The position numbers and the translations under genes are program-made. Below the pieces are notes generated by a model that was not told where the DNA came from, searched no databases, and saw only the letters and a program-made list of their open reading frames with translations. Of a stretch of DNA of 64,000 nt, positions 1-8,430 are shown piece by piece. Source of the DNA: Albidovulum sediminicola (GTDB lineage: Bacteria; Pseudomonadota; Alphaproteobacteria; Rhodobacterales; Rhodobacteraceae); the NCBI RefSeq assembly GCF_025751575.1, contig NZ_JAOWLA010000016.1, positions 1 through 64,000 of the forward strand, in the 5' to 3' direction. Within the stretch, counting starts at the first letter, position 1, and every line of letters begins with the position of its first letter.

Positions 1-133
1 TCTCGCACTTGAAGAACAGCTGACAGCCCGCCAGCTCGTTCAGATAATCCGACGTCCGAACCGGCGTCCGACGAATGTGCGGCACAATCCGATCATGCGC
101 CAAAAGCATGTCCTCATAGCTCGGGATATACAT
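1..133 (-). CDS. bhcB: beta-hydroxyaspartate dehydratase, N-terminal fragment
   Basis: The first 44 residues of a PLP-dependent serine/threonine-dehydratase-fold protein run off the left edge of the window. The visible part starts MYIPSYEDMLLAHDRI, contains the substrate-domain start RRTPVRTSDYLNELAG, and ends in FFKCE, the strand just before the Lys-bearing loop of this family; the catalytic lysine itself lies outside the window. The position directly after bhcA (16-nt gap, same strand) with a divergent bhcR matches the bhc operon of Paracoccus, in which BhcB converts beta-hydroxyaspartate to iminosuccinate. A biosynthetic threonine dehydratase is the alternative if context is ignored. Confidence 0.82.
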   Translation of the reverse strand, partial: MYIPSYEDMLLAHDRIVPHIRRTPVRTSDYLNELAGCQLFFKCE

Positions 134-149
134 CACATCGCCCCTCACC

Positions 150-1340
150 CTACGCCGCCGCCTTCGCGGCGATACCGGCGGTTTTCCGGTAGTAGTCCTG
201 CGCCGCCGCGACACCGGACCCGAGCGTGATCGGATAGCCGAGGTCAGCCATGCACATCTCTGCCGTGGCCAATCCCGACAGCATCATCGCATCCGTCAGG
301 CTGCCCAGATGGCCGATGCGGAAGACCTTGCCCGCGACCTCGCCCAGGCCGACGCCGAAGGCCATGCCGTATTTCTGCGCCGCGAGGGTGACGATGTCGG
401 TGCCGTTGAACCCCTCGGGAACGACGACGGCCGTGACCGTGTCGGAGTAAAGCTCGGGCGAGGCCGCGCAGGGCCGCATGCCCCAGGCGGCAACCGCGCG
501 GCGCACGCCCTCGGCGATGCGGTGGTGGCGGGCATAGACATTCTCCAGCCCCTCGTCCTGAAGCATCTCGACCGCGGTGGCGAGCCCGTTGATCAGCCCG
601 GCCGCCGGCGTATAGGGATAGCCGCCGCCCGCGTAGCTTTTCTGCATGTCGCGGAAGTCGAAGAAGGTGCGGGGCAGGGTGGCGGTCTCCATCGCCGCAA
701 GCGCCCGGGGCGACAGGCCCAGGATCGCCAGGCCCGCCGGCAGCATGAAGCCCTTCTGGCTGCCCGCGACGGCGATATCGACGCCCCAGCGGTCCATTTC
801 GAACGGCATCGACCCGATCGAGGAGACGCCATCGACGAACAGCATCGCGGGGTGGCGCGTCCGCTCCATCGCGCGGCGGATGCCAGCGATGTCGCTTCTG
901 ACGCCCGTCGCGGTTTCATTGTGCGTGGACAGAACCGCGCGGATGCGATGCGAGGCATCGGCGGCCAGAGCGGCCTCGATGGCCGCGAGAGGCGCGCCCT
1001 CCCCCCAGGGGGTCTCGATGATCTGGACGTTCAGGCCGTGGCGCTGGCAGAGGTCGATCCAGCGGTGGCTGAACATCCCGAACCGCCCGACCAGGACCGT
1101 GTCGCCCGGCGACAGCGTGTTGGTGATCGCCGCTTCCCAGCCACCGGTGCCGGTCGAGGGAAACAGGATGACCTCGCCCTCCCGCGTTCCCAGGACGGTC
1201 TTCACGCCCGCCACCGCCGGCTTGAAGATCCGCGCGAAGGCGGGCGAGCGATGGTCGATCGTCGGCATGTCGCAAGCCTTGCGGATGACCTCCGGGATAT
1301 TGGTCGGGCCAGGTATGAAGACCGGGTTCTGATAGGACAT
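150..1340 (-). CDS. bhcA: L-aspartate--glyoxylate aminotransferase (beta-hydroxyaspartate cycle)
   Basis: A 396-residue class V aminotransferase that would transfer the amino group of aspartate to glyoxylate, giving glycine and oxaloacetate, in the cytosolic beta-hydroxyaspartate cycle. The start MSYQNPVFIPGPTNIPE is chosen because this is the conserved family N terminus and a GGGGGAAG purine run precedes the ATG; the frame stays open upstream to 1418 but that extension runs into the operator region. Visible motifs are FPSTGTGGWE (cofactor phosphate loop), THNETATGV, FVDGVSSIGS, and the Schiff-base lysine in GSQKGF (Lys196 from this start). The length is normal for the family. It is often annotated as serine--glyoxylate or alanine--glyoxylate aminotransferase; the bhcR/bhcB neighbours favour BhcA. 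Confidence 0.9.
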   Translation of the reverse strand: MSYQNPVFIPGPTNIPEVIRKACDMPTIDHRSPAFARIFKPAVAGVKTVLGTREGEVILFPSTGTGGWEAAITNTLSPGDTVLVGRFGMFSHRWIDLCQRHGLNVQIIETPWGEGAPLAAIEAALAADASHRIRAVLSTHNETATGVRSDIAGIRRAMERTRHPAMLFVDGVSSIGSMPFEMDRWGVDIAVAGSQKGFMLPAGLAILGLSPRALAAMETATLPRTFFDFRDMQKSYAGGGYPYTPAAGLINGLATAVEMLQDEGLENVYARHHRIAEGVRRAVAAWGMRPCAASPELYSDTVTAVVVPEGFNGTDIVTLAAQKYGMAFGVGLGEVAGKVFRIGHLGSLTDAMMLSGLATAEMCMADLGYPITLGSGVAAAQDYYRKTAGIAAKAAA

Positions 1341-1396
1341 GACTTCCCCCAAATTCGGAATGACATGACGGTAGCTTGGGGGTGCCTTCGGTGCAA

Positions 1397-1430
1397 TTTT
1401 TTCGAAATCAAATTTCAAATGGCGAAAAAA
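1397..1430. promoter_or_regulatory. Candidate operator in the bhcA-bhcR divergent promoter region
   Basis: The stretch between bhcA and bhcR (1341-1516) is AT-rich against a high-GC background. It holds an 8-bp inverted repeat TTTTTTCG (1397-1404) / CGAAAAAA (1423-1430) with an 18-bp spacer, and nested in it GAAAT-CAA-ATTTC (1404-1416). IclR-family regulators usually bind short palindromes between divergent genes, so this is the best candidate for the BhcR site that controls bhcA. The assignment is inferred from sequence symmetry only. Confidence 0.45.
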
Positions 1431-1483
1431 TATGACAAGGAGCTGAATAATAATAAATATTTTATTTTCATTGAGCGGAATTG

Positions 1484-1501
1484 ATTTTCAGAATAGAAAA
1501 T
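1484..1501. promoter_or_regulatory. Candidate second palindrome next to bhcR start
   Basis: ATTTTC (1484-1489), a 6-bp spacer, then GAAAAT (1496-1501) form a perfect inverted repeat just upstream of the bhcR ribosome binding site (CGGAGG, 1505-1510). Its place over the start of the bhcR transcript fits autoregulation. No independent evidence. Confidence 0.35.
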
Positions 1502-1516
1502 ATTCGGAGGTTTCAC

Positions 1517-2329
1517 ATGGCCGAGCCAAGACTGCGGGGGCGTCCCCGGAGCTTTCATGACCGAACGGATCAGAACACGATCCAGTCGCTGGATCGGGCG
1601 CTCATGATCCTCAAGGTGGTCAGCGAGGCCGGCGGCCTTACCCTGTCGGAGCTTGCGGCGCGCAGCGGGCAATCCGCCCCCACGGTCTACCGCGTCCTGA
1701 CCACCTTCCAGTCCCACGGCTTCGTCGAGGTCGAGGAGCCGGGGCAGCTTTGGCACGTCGGCGGCGGCGCCTTCCGCGTGGGCTCCGAATTCCTGCGCCG
1801 GACCAAGGTTGTCGAACGTGCGCGCCAGCCGATGGACCAGCTGATGCGCGCGACGGGGGAGACCTCGAACCTCGGCGTGGAACACCGCGACAGGGTGTTG
1901 TTTCTCAGCCAGGTCGAAACGCATGAGGCGATCCGCGCCTTCTTCCCGCCCGGCACGCTGTCGGACATGCATATTTCCGGGATCGGCAAGGCGCTTCTGG
2001 CCTGGTATCCGGAGGCGCGGGTGCGCCGGATCGCCGCGCAGGGGTTGCAGGCGCTGACCGCTCGGTCGCTGGCGACCGAGCCCGCGCTGATGGCGGACCT
2101 CGCGGCGACCCGCGCGCGCGGCTTCGCCATCGACGACCAGGAACGGGCAGAGGGCATGCGCTGTGTTGCCGCCCCGATCTTCAACGCGCATGGCGAACCC
2201 GTGGCGGGCCTCTCCGTCTCCGGCCCCGCCTTCCGCATGTCGCTGGAGGATGCCCCGCAGCTGGGCGCTCGCGTCAAGGCGGCGGCAGATGAGGTGACGC
2301 AGGCGACCGGCGGACGTCTTCCAGCCTAG
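1517..2329 (+). CDS. bhcR: IclR-family regulator of the beta-hydroxyaspartate cycle
   Basis: A 270-residue IclR-family transcription factor, transcribed away from bhcA. The ATG at 1517 is preferred because CGGAGG lies 6 nt upstream; the frame is open to a TTG at 1481 but that would overlap the palindrome. The N-terminal winged HTH covers about residues 18-80 (TLSELAARSGQSAPTVYRVL is the recognition region) and the C-terminal effector domain about 95-265 (LSDMHISGIGKALLAWYP, EGMRCVAAPIFN, AGLSVSGPAFRM). In Paracoccus the homologue senses glyoxylate and controls bhcABCD; that role is inferred here from identical gene order. Confidence 0.85.
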   Translation: MAEPRLRGRPRSFHDRTDQNTIQSLDRALMILKVVSEAGGLTLSELAARSGQSAPTVYRVLTTFQSHGFVEVEEPGQLWHVGGGAFRVGSEFLRRTKVVERARQPMDQLMRATGETSNLGVEHRDRVLFLSQVETHEAIRAFFPPGTLSDMHISGIGKALLAWYPEARVRRIAAQGLQALTARSLATEPALMADLAATRARGFAIDDQERAEGMRCVAAPIFNAHGEPVAGLSVSGPAFRMSLEDAPQLGARVKAAADEVTQATGGRLPA

Positions 2330-2399
2330 GCGGAAAGCCGTTTACACCGCCGCCCCGGGGCGCGATAGTCGTCTCAGGACGCGCGCCAAGGAGGAAGCC

Positions 2400-2720
2400 A
2401 TGCCCACGATTTCCAAGGAATTTTCCGGCCAGACCGTCATCACGACCTTCGAGATGACCCCGGGCACGGCGCAAGACCTGATGGATGAGCTTCGTGACGC
2501 CTACGACCAGTTCATCTCGCGCCAGCCGGGGTTCCTCGGCGCCGGATTGCACATGAACGACGCTCAGACGCGCATCGCCAACTATTCGAAATGGCAGCGG
2601 CGGGAAGATTTCCAGGCCATGCTGCGCACGCCCGAGATGCGGGAACGCAACCGCCGCCTTTCTGCGCTCTGTTCCCGGTTCGAGCCGGTGATGTACGAGG
2701 TGATGGCCAGCTACGACTGA
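2400..2720 (+). CDS. ABM-domain (antibiotic biosynthesis monooxygenase-like) protein
   Basis: A 106-residue single-domain protein of the dimeric alpha/beta-barrel ABM fold: the core reads TTFEMTPGTAQDLMDELRDA, QPGFLGAGLHMN and IANYSKWQRREDFQAMLRT, the usual strand/helix pattern with the W-x3-E/D-F motif. AAGGAGG at 2388-2394 gives a very strong ribosome binding site 5 nt before ATG. Members act as small cofactor-free oxygenases or degrade reactive carbonyls, but many are uncharacterised, so no substrate is assigned. It lies 70 nt after bhcR on the same strand and may be cotranscribed. A 12-nt direct repeat, CGCGCCCCCGTC, follows the stop (2721-2732 and 2739-2750). Confidence 0.75.
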   Translation: MPTISKEFSGQTVITTFEMTPGTAQDLMDELRDAYDQFISRQPGFLGAGLHMNDAQTRIANYSKWQRREDFQAMLRTPEMRERNRRLSALCSRFEPVMYEVMASYD

Positions 2721-2748
2721 CGCGCCCCCGTCGTTTGGCGCGCCCCCG

Positions 2749-3645
2749 TCAGGGCGCTGCGTTTAGACAGTCGCGGATGGTTTCGGCCGTATGGCGCAGC
2801 ACTTGGACGTAAAGCTCCGGGCCCGGCTCCATCGCGCGCCCTTCGGGGTCGAGCGCGCCGCCGATACGGGCCGGGGTGCCTTGGGCCAGCGTCTCGATGG
2901 TCTTTGGGTCGGTCCCGGCCTCGGGGAAGACGCAGGCCGCCTCTCCGGCTTGCAGGCGCGCGCGGACCTCCGACAGATGGCCAGCGCCGGGCGCGGCGGC
3001 GTCCCCGGTCGCCACGCTCGCCGCGATGATCAGCCCGAAACGGTCGGCGAAATACCCCAAAGCGTCATGGGCGACCACGATGGGGGCGCGCGGCGCGCCG
3101 TCCAGCTCTGCCGCGATCTCTGCGGCAAGGCCTTGGATCGCCACCTTGGCCGCCGCGGCATTGGCAAGGTAGGCGCCGGAATTTGCACCGTCCTGCCGGG
3201 TCAGCGCCTCCGCAATGGCGTCGAGCCAGACCACGGCATTGTCGGGGTCGAGCCAGGCATGCGGGTCGATTGCGCCGTGGTCATGGCTATCGGCGTGGCT
3301 GTCGCCCTCCGTCCCGTCCCATTCGCGTAGCCGGGTGCCCGCGACCGCCAGCAGGGCCACGGTCTGGTCGGGCGTCGCGGCCTGCAGCGCCCGCTCCAGC
3401 CAGGGCGTGAATTCCGGCCCGACCCAGAACACGATCTCCGCATCACCCAGCGCCGCCCGTTGCGAGGGGCGAAGCTGGAAGTCATGGGCATCCGCGCCCG
3501 GGTCCAAGAGCAATCCGGGCGCGCCGAGGTCCCCCATGACCGCCGCGGCGAGCGACTGGACCAACGGCGTATCGGCGACAACGCGGGGCACATCGGCAAG
3601 CGCGGGCTGGGCCAGCAGGGCGACAAGGAAAGGAAGGGCGCGCAT
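2749..3645 (-). CDS. znuA: Zinc ABC transporter periplasmic binding protein
   Basis: A 298-residue cluster A-I substrate-binding protein that captures Zn(II) in the periplasm and delivers it to ZnuBC. The start at 3645 (MRALPFLVALLAQPALA) gives a clean signal peptide cleaved before DVPRV; a GGAG lies upstream, and the open extension to 3675 would spoil the signal sequence. Zinc ligands are visible as the His in DPGADAHDFQLRPSQ, the His in AIDPHAWLDPDN and the His in IVVAHDALGYF, and the flexible loop near residue 110-120 is His-rich (DSHADSHDHG) as in ZnuA rather than MntC. Divergent from zur-znuCB across a Zur box. Confidence 0.93.
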   Translation of the reverse strand: MRALPFLVALLAQPALADVPRVVADTPLVQSLAAAVMGDLGAPGLLLDPGADAHDFQLRPSQRAALGDAEIVFWVGPEFTPWLERALQAATPDQTVALLAVAGTRLREWDGTEGDSHADSHDHGAIDPHAWLDPDNAVVWLDAIAEALTRQDGANSGAYLANAAAAKVAIQGLAAEIAAELDGAPRAPIVVAHDALGYFADRFGLIIAASVATGDAAAPGAGHLSEVRARLQAGEAACVFPEAGTDPKTIETLAQGTPARIGGALDPEGRAMEPGPELYVQVLRHTAETIRDCLNAAP

Positions 3646-3681
3646 GGGAACTCCGCTTGCTCGGTCTGAGGGCATATCTTA

Positions 3682-3696
3682 TGTTATACCATAACA
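3682..3696. promoter_or_regulatory. Zur box between znuA and zur-znuCB
   Basis: TGTTAT-ACC-ATAACA is a perfect 6+6 inverted repeat lying centrally between the divergent znuA and zur starts, 36 nt upstream of znuA and 15 nt upstream of the zur ATG. It matches the alphaproteobacterial Zur operator core (ATGTTATA-n-TATAACAT type). Zinc-loaded Zur would repress both directions from it. Confidence 0.85.
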
Positions 3697-3711
3697 GTCA
3701 AGGGGCGAATC

Positions 3712-4215
3712 ATGACCGATGCGAAAGAGGGGGCCGCGCTGGCCTTTGCCGAGCACGACCACGGCCATTGTGCCGGTGACGTGCTGGCCCGGGCCGAGGC
3801 GCTGGCCGATGAACGGGGCGCACGCCTGACCCCCGTCCGGCGGCGTGTGCTCGAAATCCTGCTGGAGGCGCATCGCGCGATGGGCGCCTACGAGGTGCTG
3901 GACCGTCTTGCCGCCGAAGGCTTCGGCAACAAGCCCCCCGTCGCTTACCGCGCGCTGGAGTTCCTGGTGGAGCAGGGGCTCGCGCACCGTATCCGGCGCC
4001 TCAACGCCTTTGCGGCCTGCATGCATCCGGGCGAGGCCCACGCGCCCGCGTTCTTCATCTGCACCGCCTGCGGCGGCGTGGCCGAGGCCCCGGCAGAGGC
4101 CGTGCGCGCGGCGATGGAAACGGCTGCGCGGGCCGCGGGTTTCACCATCGAACGGATGAACGCGGAAGCGGTGGGCCTGTGCTCCGCCTGTGCGGAGGCC
4201 GCGCGATGCAGCTGA
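3712..4215 (+). CDS. zur: Fur-family zinc uptake regulator
   Basis: A 167-residue Fur-superfamily repressor. The N-terminal segment is His/Asp-rich (FAEHDHGHCAGD), followed by the winged helix (LTPVRRRVLEILLEAHRAMG, residues about 40-59, and KPPVAYRALEFLVEQGLAHR), and a dimerisation domain with the structural-zinc cysteine pairs FICTACGGV and LCSACAEAARC. These, plus AFAACMHPGEAHA, fit Zur rather than iron-sensing Fur. It is first in an operon with znuC (10-nt overlap) and znuB and is expected to repress itself through the Zur box immediately upstream. Confidence 0.9.
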   Translation: MTDAKEGAALAFAEHDHGHCAGDVLARAEALADERGARLTPVRRRVLEILLEAHRAMGAYEVLDRLAAEGFGNKPPVAYRALEFLVEQGLAHRIRRLNAFAACMHPGEAHAPAFFICTACGGVAEAPAEAVRAAMETAARAAGFTIERMNAEAVGLCSACAEAARCS

Positions 4216-5003
4216 TCACCGCGCGGGGGCTGACCGTCAGGCATGGCGGGCAGGTCGTCCTTGCGGGGGTCGATTTCACGATCGCCAAGGGGGAAATCGT
4301 CACCGTTGTCGGCCCCAACGGGTCGGGCAAGTCGACGCTTCTGAAGGCCCTGATCGGGCTTGAGCATTCGGTCGAGGGGCAAATCACACGGGCGGCGGGG
4401 CTCAGCATCGGCTATGTTCCGCAACGCCTGCACATGGACGCGCGGATTCCGATGACTGTGCGGCGGTTCCTGTCGCTCCCGCGCCGGGTCGCCGACGCGG
4501 CGGCCGAGGCCGAGCTTGCACGCACCGGCGTGGCGGGGATCGGCCCGCGCCCGATGTCGGCGCTTTCGGGCGGGCAGTTCCAGCGGGTCCTTCTGGCGCG
4601 CGCGCTTCTGGCCCGGCCGGAGATCCTGATCCTCGACGAACCGACGCAGGGGCTGGACCAGCCCGGCGTCGCCGCCTTCTACCGCCTGATCGAGGAGGTG
4701 CGCGCCGAAACCGGCGTGGCCGTCCTGATGGTCAGCCATGACCTGCATGTGGTGATGAGCGCGACCGACCGGGTGATCTGCCTGAACGGCCATGTCTGCT
4801 GCGAAGGCGCGCCCCGCGTGGTCTCCGAGGCGCCAGAGTACCGCGCGCTTTTCGGGCTGGGCACGGGCGGTGCGCTCGCGCTTTACCAGCACGTCCACGA
4901 CCACGGCCACGATCACGATCAGGCTACCGGGCACGCCCCCGGTCATGGCCACGGCCATTCAGGGCACGCCCATCACCACCATCACGAGGGCACCGATGCC
5001 TGA
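4206..5003 (+). CDS. znuC: Zinc ABC transporter ATP-binding protein with His-rich tail
   Basis: A 265-residue ABC ATPase that powers Zn(II) import through ZnuB. Walker A is GPNGSGKST (about residue 37), the signature is LSGGQFQRVLLARALL, and Walker B is ILILDEPTQGLD. The start at 4206 overlaps the end of zur by 10 nt, indicating translational coupling. The last 37 residues are extraordinarily His/Asp-rich (HVHDHGHDHD, then GHGHGHSGHAHHHHHEGTDA), a metal-binding extension absent from E. coli ZnuC, which may act as a cytosolic zinc buffer or sensor; that role is inference. Confidence 0.92.
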   Translation: MQLITARGLTVRHGGQVVLAGVDFTIAKGEIVTVVGPNGSGKSTLLKALIGLEHSVEGQITRAAGLSIGYVPQRLHMDARIPMTVRRFLSLPRRVADAAAEAELARTGVAGIGPRPMSALSGGQFQRVLLARALLARPEILILDEPTQGLDQPGVAAFYRLIEEVRAETGVAVLMVSHDLHVVMSATDRVICLNGHVCCEGAPRVVSEAPEYRALFGLGTGGALALYQHVHDHGHDHDQATGHAPGHGHGHSGHAHHHHHEGTDA

Positions 5004-5781
5004 GGATTTCCTGATCCGGGCAGCACTTGCGGGGCTTGGCCTGACGCTCGCGACGGGCCCCTTGGGGGCTTTCGTGGTCTGGCGGCGGATGGCCTTCTTC
5101 GGCGATGCGACGGCCCATGCGGCGATCCTGGGCGTGGCGCTGGCGCTGGCGACGGACTTGCCGGTCTATGCCGGGACGCTGGCGGTCGCGCTGGCCATGG
5201 GGCTCGCGGTCTCGGCGCTGGCCGGGCGCGGGCAAGCGGCGGATTCGGCGCTGGGGGTGCTTGCCCATTCGGCGCTGGCGCTGGGGCTGATCGCGGTGTC
5301 GTTCCTGCCGGGTGTCCGGGCGGACCTTTCGGCCTACCTCTTCGGAGACATCCTGGCCGTGACCGGGGGCGACCTGGTCTGGATCTGGGCCGGGGCGGCT
5401 CTGGTGCTGGCGCTGATCGCCTGGCGCTGGCAGGCGCTTTTGACCGCGACGGTGGACGAGGCGCTGGCCCAGGCGTCCGGCATCGATCCGCGCCGCGAAA
5501 GGCTGGTCCTGACGCTGGCGCTGGCCTTGGTTGTCGCGGTCGCGGTCAAGATCGTAGGTGCGCTGCTGATCGCGGCGATGCTGATCATTCCGGCCGCCGC
5601 CGCGCGGGGGCCGTCGCGCTCACCCGAGGCGATGGCGGGCTTTGCCGTGCTTTTCGGGGCGCTTTCGGTCCTCGGCGGGCTCGCGCTTTCGCTGCGGCTC
5701 GACACGCCGGCCGGCCCCTCCATCGTGGCGACGGCCGCGGCGATCTTCGCGCTCAGCCTCCTCCCCCGCCGCGCCGGGTAG
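4996..5781 (+). CDS. znuB: Zinc ABC transporter permease
   Basis: A 261-residue ABC-3 family integral membrane protein, with about seven to eight hydrophobic segments beginning at LIRAALAGLGLTLATGPLGAF. MPEDFLIRAALAG is taken as the N terminus (ATG 4996), overlapping the znuC stop by 8 nt; the frame upstream of it is a shadow of znuC. Conserved family features include the RRMAFFGDATAHAAILGVAL segment near residue 30 and KIVGALLIAAMLIIPAAAA near the C terminus. It forms the inner-membrane channel of ZnuABC. Confidence 0.92.
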   Translation: MPEDFLIRAALAGLGLTLATGPLGAFVVWRRMAFFGDATAHAAILGVALALATDLPVYAGTLAVALAMGLAVSALAGRGQAADSALGVLAHSALALGLIAVSFLPGVRADLSAYLFGDILAVTGGDLVWIWAGAALVLALIAWRWQALLTATVDEALAQASGIDPRRERLVLTLALALVVAVAVKIVGALLIAAMLIIPAAAARGPSRSPEAMAGFAVLFGALSVLGGLALSLRLDTPAGPSIVATAAAIFALSLLPRRAG

Positions 5782-5835
5782 ATTTCCCTCCGGGCCGCGG
5801 CTATGTCCGTTCCAAGACCGGGACAGGGGGCGGAG

Positions 5836-7347
5836 ATGACGAACCACCTTTACGACGCGCTTTTCGGACGCCATGCGGACAGCGAGGCGACCTTCCTCAT
5901 CCTTCCCGACGGGCAAAGCCTGGCGTATCGCGCCTTCCTGGCCGAGGCGGCCCGCTATGCCCATGCCCTGCGCGCGGCGGGACTTGCCCCCGGCGATCGC
6001 GTGGCGATGCAGCTTGAAAAAAGCCCGGCCATGCTGGCGGTGATCGCCGGCGCGATCCGTGCCGGGATCGTCTTTCTGCCGCTCAACACCGCCTACACGG
6101 CGGCCGAGGTGGCGTATTTCGTCGCGAACTCGGGTGCGAAGCTGCTTCTGGCCGATGGCGCGCGGGCCGAGGCGCTTGGCCCCGTCGCCCGCGATTGCGG
6201 CGCGACGCTGCAAACCCTGAACGCGGACGGCACCGGCAGCTTCGCCGATGCGGCGGCGGGGCAGAACGATGACTATCCGACCGAGGCCTGCGGGCCCGAT
6301 ACGCTCGCGGCCTTCCTTTACACCTCCGGGACCACCGGGCGGTCGAAGGGGGCCATGATGACGCATGACAACCTTCTGTCGAACGCGCGGGTGCTGGTGG
6401 ATTACTGGCGGTTCACCGCCGAGGACGTGCTGCTTCATGCGCTGCCGATTTTCCACACGCACGGGCTTTTCGTGGCCACCAACGTGGCGCTTCTGGCGGG
6501 CTGCCCGATGATCTTCCTGCCGAAGTTCGACGCCGAGGCAGTCATTGGGTTGCTGCCACGCGCCACCGCGATGATGGGGGTGCCGACATTCTACACCCGG
6601 CTGCTGGACGATCCGCGCCTGACCCGTGACCTGGTCGCCGGAATGCGGCTCTTCATCTCCGGCTCGGCGCCGCTATTGGCTGAGACCCACGTCGCCTGGG
6701 AGGAGTGGACCGGCCACCGCATCCTTGAACGCTATGGCATGACAGAGACCAACATGAACACCTCCAACCCCTACGAGGGCGCGCGGCGCGCGGGCACCGT
6801 GGGCTTCCCCCTGCCGGGGGTGGAGCTGAAGATCCGGGACACCGAAGGCGCGGAGGTCGCCCAAGGCGAGATCGGCGTGATCGAGGTGCGCGGCCCCAAT
6901 GTCTTCAAGGGCTACTGGCAGATGCCTGAAAAGACCCGCGAGGAGTTGAGGGAGGACGGGTTCTTCATCACCGGCGACCTTGGCCGGATCGACGCCGAGG
7001 GCTACGTGACCATCGTCGGGCGCGCCAAGGACCTGATCATCTCGGGCGGGTTCAACGTCTACCCGAAAGAGGTGGAAATGGCGCTGGACGACCAGCCGGG
7101 TGTCCTCGAAAGCGCCGTGATCGGGGTGCACCATCCCGATTTCGGCGAGGGCGTGGTGGCCGTGGTCGTGGCCGAAAAGGGTGCGGCGCTTGACCCCGAG
7201 CGGCTCCGGCAAGGGATCGCCGCGGAGCTCGCCGCCTTCAAACGGCCGAAGCACATCGCCGTGGTCGCGGAACTGCCGCGCAATACCATGGGCAAGGTGC
7301 AGAAGAACCTGCTGCGCAACAGCTACGCAGACCTGTTCCGCGCCTAG
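5836..7347 (+). CDS. matB: Malonyl-CoA synthetase (acyl-adenylate family)
   Basis: A 503-residue AMP-binding enzyme (ANL family) that would activate malonate to malonyl-CoA with ATP. The N terminus MTNHLYDALFGRH and overall length are typical of MatB. The phosphate loop is YTSGTTGRSKGAMMTHDN (about residue 157), the A5 motif is ERYGMTETNMNTSNPY, whose N-M-N-T-S signature is the MatB variant, the hinge is GRAKDLIISGGFNVYPKE, and the C-terminal catalytic lysine is in RNTMGKVQKNLL. The ATG at 5836 has GGGGGCGGAG just upstream. No malonate decarboxylase or transporter gene is adjacent, so malonyl-CoA may simply feed fatty-acid synthesis; a methylmalonyl-specific role is possible. Confidence 0.82.
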   Translation: MTNHLYDALFGRHADSEATFLILPDGQSLAYRAFLAEAARYAHALRAAGLAPGDRVAMQLEKSPAMLAVIAGAIRAGIVFLPLNTAYTAAEVAYFVANSGAKLLLADGARAEALGPVARDCGATLQTLNADGTGSFADAAAGQNDDYPTEACGPDTLAAFLYTSGTTGRSKGAMMTHDNLLSNARVLVDYWRFTAEDVLLHALPIFHTHGLFVATNVALLAGCPMIFLPKFDAEAVIGLLPRATAMMGVPTFYTRLLDDPRLTRDLVAGMRLFISGSAPLLAETHVAWEEWTGHRILERYGMTETNMNTSNPYEGARRAGTVGFPLPGVELKIRDTEGAEVAQGEIGVIEVRGPNVFKGYWQMPEKTREELREDGFFITGDLGRIDAEGYVTIVGRAKDLIISGGFNVYPKEVEMALDDQPGVLESAVIGVHHPDFGEGVVAVVVAEKGAALDPERLRQGIAAELAAFKRPKHIAVVAELPRNTMGKVQKNLLRNSYADLFRA

Positions 7348-7964
7348 CGGCGCGGCGGGCGCGACCGGTAGACCGGAAGCTGCCAGCCGAACAGCAGGCT
7401 GCCCGCGCGCAGCACCAGCGTCACCGCGGCACAGACCAGAAGCGCGGCCCCCTGCGGCATCACCTGCGCCGCCACAAGCGCGGCCGCGGCGCCGGCAAAC
7501 GCCGCCGTCACGTAAAGCTCCCCCTGTTTCAGGACCAGGGGCACCTCGTTGCAGACCACATCGCGCATGAGCCCACCCAGGCAACCGGTCGCCACCCCCA
7601 TCAGCAACACGACCGCCGCGCCGTGACCGAGCGTCATCGCGACGCCGGTTCCCGCCGGAACCGCCACGGCCAGCGCCAGCGCATCGAGCCAGGTCAGGAC
7701 CCTGAGCCGGCTCTCAAGCAGATGGGCGGAGAAGAAGACGACCGCCGACGCGGCCACCGCCACGGCGATGAACCCGGGCTCGGCCACCCAGAACACCGGG
7801 TTGCGGTCGAGGATCACGTCGCGCACCGTGCCCCCGCCCGTCGCGGTCAGCGCCGCGACGAAGGCAAAGCCCACGATGTCAAGCTGCGCGCGGCTCGCGA
7901 CCAGCGCCCCGGTCAGCGCGAAGACGAAGACCGAGGCGTAGTCGAGCAGCTCAAGCAGGGTCAT
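7344..7964 (-). CDS. UPF0126/TRIC-like membrane channel protein
   Basis: A 206-residue polytopic membrane protein with two repeated UPF0126 units of three helices each. The unit signatures are visible as [20 protein letters not shown] (about 41-60) and [19 protein letters not shown] (about 128-146). Bacterial homologues are structurally related to trimeric intracellular cation (TRIC) channels, giving monovalent cation conduction as a likely activity. It is the last gene of a minus-strand operon, its start overlapping rnhA by 14 nt, and its stop overlaps the convergent matB stop by 4 nt. Confidence 0.8.
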   Translation of the reverse strand: MTLLELLDYASVFVFALTGALVASRAQLDIVGFAFVAALTATGGGTVRDVILDRNPVFWVAEPGFIAVAVAASAVVFFSAHLLESRLRVLTWLDALALAVAVPAGTGVAMTLGHGAAVVLLMGVATGCLGGLMRDVVCNEVPLVLKQGELYVTAAFAGAAAALVAAQVMPQGAALLVCAAVTLVLRAGSLLFGWQLPVYRSRPPRR

Positions 7965-8430
7965 CGGGTCGCGCCTTCTTTGGCTTGAAGGGTTTCATCC
8001 CAGCCCTCGCCAGCTCGTCGGCGCGCTCATTCTCGGGGTGCCCGGCATGGCCCTTGATCCATTCCCAGTTCACCTCGTGACGCGCCTGTGCCGCTTCGAG
8101 CCGCTGCCAGAAATCCACGTTCTTGACCGGTTTCTTGTCCGCAGTGCGCCAGCCGTTGCGCTTCCAGCCGTAGATCCAGGCGGTCACGCCGTTCTTCACA
8201 TAGGCGCTGTCGGTGACGACGGTGATCCGCGAAGGGCGGCTCAGCGCCTCCAGCGCCGAGATCGCCGCCAGAAGCTCCATCCGGTTGTTGGTGGTCTCCG
8301 GCTCGCCGCCGTTGAGCTCGCGCGTCTTGACGACCGCCTCGCCCTCGCGCGCGATCATGAGGACGCCCCAGCCGCCCGGGCCGGGATTGCCGGAGCATGC
8401 CCCGTCGGTATAGGCGAACAGCTCAGGCAC
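7951..8430 (-). CDS. rnhA: Ribonuclease HI
   Basis: A 159-residue RNase H1 that cleaves RNA in RNA:DNA hybrids. All core elements are present: [16 protein letters not shown] with catalytic Asp9, [15 protein letters not shown] with Glu52, [12 protein letters not shown] with Asp74, and the C-terminal [15 protein letters not shown] with the fourth metal ligand. The start codon is GTG at 8430, overlapping the preceding methyltransferase gene by 8 nt, so translation is probably coupled. Normal family length. Confidence 0.95.
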   Translation of the reverse strand: MPELFAYTDGACSGNPGPGGWGVLMIAREGEAVVKTRELNGGEPETTNNRMELLAAISALEALSRPSRITVVTDSAYVKNGVTAWIYGWKRNGWRTADKKPVKNVDFWQRLEAAQARHEVNWEWIKGHAGHPENERADELARAGMKPFKPKKARPDDPA

